DNA from: Gymnothorax reevesii
Lineage: Eukaryota; Chordata; Actinopteri; Anguilliformes; Muraenidae
Assembly (NCBI GenBank): GCA_029721435.1
Contig: CM056587.1
Span: 16,030,667-16,094,666 of the forward strand
Length of the DNA stretch: 64,000 nucleotides
Direction of reading: 5' to 3'
Positions within the stretch are counted from its first letter, which is position 1, and each line of letters opens with the position of its first letter. Below are positions 62,492-64,000 of this stretch, one piece after another. A program made the translations under genes and the position numbers. Below the pieces are notes generated by a model, which saw only the letters and a list, made by a program, of their open reading frames with translations, made no database searches and was not told where the DNA came from.

Positions 62492-62741
62492 TTGTCCCCC
62501 GCTGCGCGGAACATAGTAATTACGACTTCCCGTCCGTACTTCTGTCCGTCCGTACATCCCAAATCCTTGTCAGTGAGATATCTCAAGAACGAATTGACGG
62601 ATTTTCTTCAAATTCAATGTCAACATGTATTAGGGTGATACCCTGGCGCCAGTCGATTTTGGTGACCTTCGCGTCACTCTCAAGGTCACACTGAGAGATT
62701 GCTCATTTTGACACAATTTTACATTTTGTGGCGGGGGACAA
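62492..62741. mobile_element. 250-bp element with TTGTCCCCCGC ends
   Basis: Perfect 11-bp inverted termini TTGTCCCCCGC (62492-62502) and complement (62731-62741), with CCGTCCGTACTTCTGTCCGT close to the left end. The internal phrase ATCTCAAGAACGAATTGACG recalls the other CCGT-bearing elements of this window. No coding capacity. Confidence 0.75.
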
Positions 62742-63660
62742 AGACACGTCAGTGGCAAATACTTGTTACCTGTTTAAATGTGCGTGAACAGTTCATTTGT
62801 AATAACCAAACACTACAGATTCTTGTGTGCAGATGTTGGATCAATTATTCATTACATTTTTTTTTTTCAAAAGATGCATGAGAAACATGGATCAAGAGAC
62901 AAAGAGGGCTCTCAGAGACTGCTTATGTATGGATCCCAGAATTTTGTCCTAAACATTAACAAAAAAAAAATGATTTGAGTACAGCACAAATTACTGTAAG
63001 ATGTTCACTGTCGGTGTGGCTGCATTGTTGGACATTTCTGTAAACCTGTATGGACCATCCAATATCTAGGATCTGCATTGTGTCAGTCTTTGTAGAAAGT
63101 GAATGAATATTTGCGAGAAACAATGAAAGAAAAAGAAAGAAAAAGGTAGAAACAAAGAAGGAAAGAAAAAAGAATGATAATAATCTAAACAAATATATTG
63201 GGAATCCAGTATCTTCAGTACTTGGTCCTTGGATGCCTAAATAAAAGACATATCTAAAATGTATTGATTTCTGATGGAGAGCTCCTCATGCTGAAATAAT
63301 ACATGAGAATGAGTGGAGGGGACTGGATCAAGGCAGCAACCCAAAGGGGGAGCTAGACCCCCGCAAAAAATAATGTACGGTCTTTTCTATCGAACATTTG
63401 TCAACTGGAGCTCGCTATACTTCGCATTCAGTGATGCATGATGATGAATGGTGACACACCGCTCAGGCAAATGAAATGATGACCATTTAAATACCTCCTC
63501 CCTCTGTGGGTTTCATGTGTTGCAGAATAATTTATGGTTTCTTAGACTACCCCCAAATACTTGCCCTGGTCGATATAACATTAGGTGTGTTTAAGAGGTT
63601 TTTTATATTTTACTGGGAAAATGTGCTGTGGGATCACTGGGATCAGTGGCATTGGCAATG
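62742..63660. other. Non-coding DNA
   Basis: About 920 bp; a purine tract (GAAA-rich, 63116-63177) is the only notable feature. Confidence 0.35.
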
Positions 63661-63765
63661 TGCGCGTGTGTGTGTGTCTGATTCTGTGTGCATGTGTGTG
63701 CGCGCGTGTCCGTATGCATGAGTGTGAGTGTGTGTGTGTCTGTCTGCATGAGTGTAAGTGAGTGT

Positions 63766-63797
<32 letters not shown>

Positions 63798-64000
63798 TTG
63801 TGTTTGTGGGTGTGTGCGCATGTTTCCACGCATGTGTGTGCATGTAGGTGTGTTTGCGTGTTTGCCTGTGAGCGCGCGTGTGTGCTTATGTGTGCATGTG
63901 CATAAGTGTGTGTGTTTGTGAGTATAGCAGTGTACACGTGTGTGATTGTGAGTGAGTGTGTGTGTATGCGTGTGTGTGTGTGTGTGAGTGAAGAGTGATG
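63661..64000. repeat. GT-rich compound microsatellite, reaching the window edge
   Basis: About 340 bp of (GT)n mixed with GCAT, CGCG and CTGT words, with a pure run near 63766-63796. The His/Thr-rich frames on the minus strand come only from the repeat. Confidence 0.9.

Noticed and set aside
63581..63937. A 118-codon His/Thr-rich protein on the minus strand
   Set aside because: Translation of the GT microsatellite only.

Overview
The window is vertebrate nuclear DNA, most likely from a ray-finned (probably teleost) fish. The evidence is a gene split into many short exons with GT/AG introns, plus a dense mix of Tc1/mariner, PIF-Harbinger, piggyBac-type and hAT-like DNA elements, LTR and LINE remnants, and tRNA-derived SINEs. 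No bacterial-style operon, CRISPR array or phage module is present.

Region 1 (about 1-21,900, + strand) is the 3' three-quarters of one gene, which I identify as IMPG2 (interphotoreceptor matrix proteoglycan 2, SPACRCAN). The window opens inside the gene, so the signal peptide and first exons are missing. I placed fifteen to sixteen exons by reading frame, splice sites and matching intron phases. They encode a Thr/Val-rich mucin-like block (1730-2670), a first SEA domain spread over four exons including a 21-nt microexon, a very large acidic Ser/Thr/Pro/Glu exon with an SGSG glycosaminoglycan-type site (11243-13284), a second SEA domain with a G-S-I-V-V cleavage-type motif, two EGF-like domains, one membrane helix, and a cytoplasmic tail ending near 21,880. 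Together they describe a photoreceptor-matrix proteoglycan anchored in the plasma membrane. Its introns carry a piggyBac-type MITE, a tandem array of 0.6-0.7 kb units, two Tc1 relics (one with a nested insert), a 403-bp foldback MITE, a solo LTR and minisatellites.

Region 2 (21,900-64,000) has no gene I can support and is a stack of nested mobile elements. The main pieces are: (a) 24.6-26.2 kb, an element interrupted by a 966-bp Harbinger-type element that holds a large inverted array of GTTAGC/GCTAAC motifs; a second copy of the inserted element, with a perfect TTA duplication, is at 56,375-58,230; (b) 34.8-40.9 kb, a PIF-Harbinger element containing an inverted-repeat element with a decayed minus-strand Cys-rich gene, itself abutting a MITE that contains a tRNA-Cys-like SINE; (c) 42.8-46.9 kb, a decayed reverse-transcriptase LINE interrupted by two unrelated LTR insertions and one MITE, with LINE protein similarity resuming after each LTR; (d) 52.8-54.6 kb, a Tc1/mariner element with TA duplication and a DD34E transposase that keeps one frame with three stops, later hit by a LINE 3' end and a SINE. 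Four short elements (24.6, 50.0, 58.7 and 62.5 kb) share inverted termini, and some have a terminal hairpin followed by CCGT repeats. Minisatellites of 22, 37 and about 40 bp and a GT-rich microsatellite at the right edge complete the picture.

The IMPG2 call is firm. Mobile-element superfamily labels come from termini, target duplications and short protein motifs read by eye, and family names were not checked against any database.
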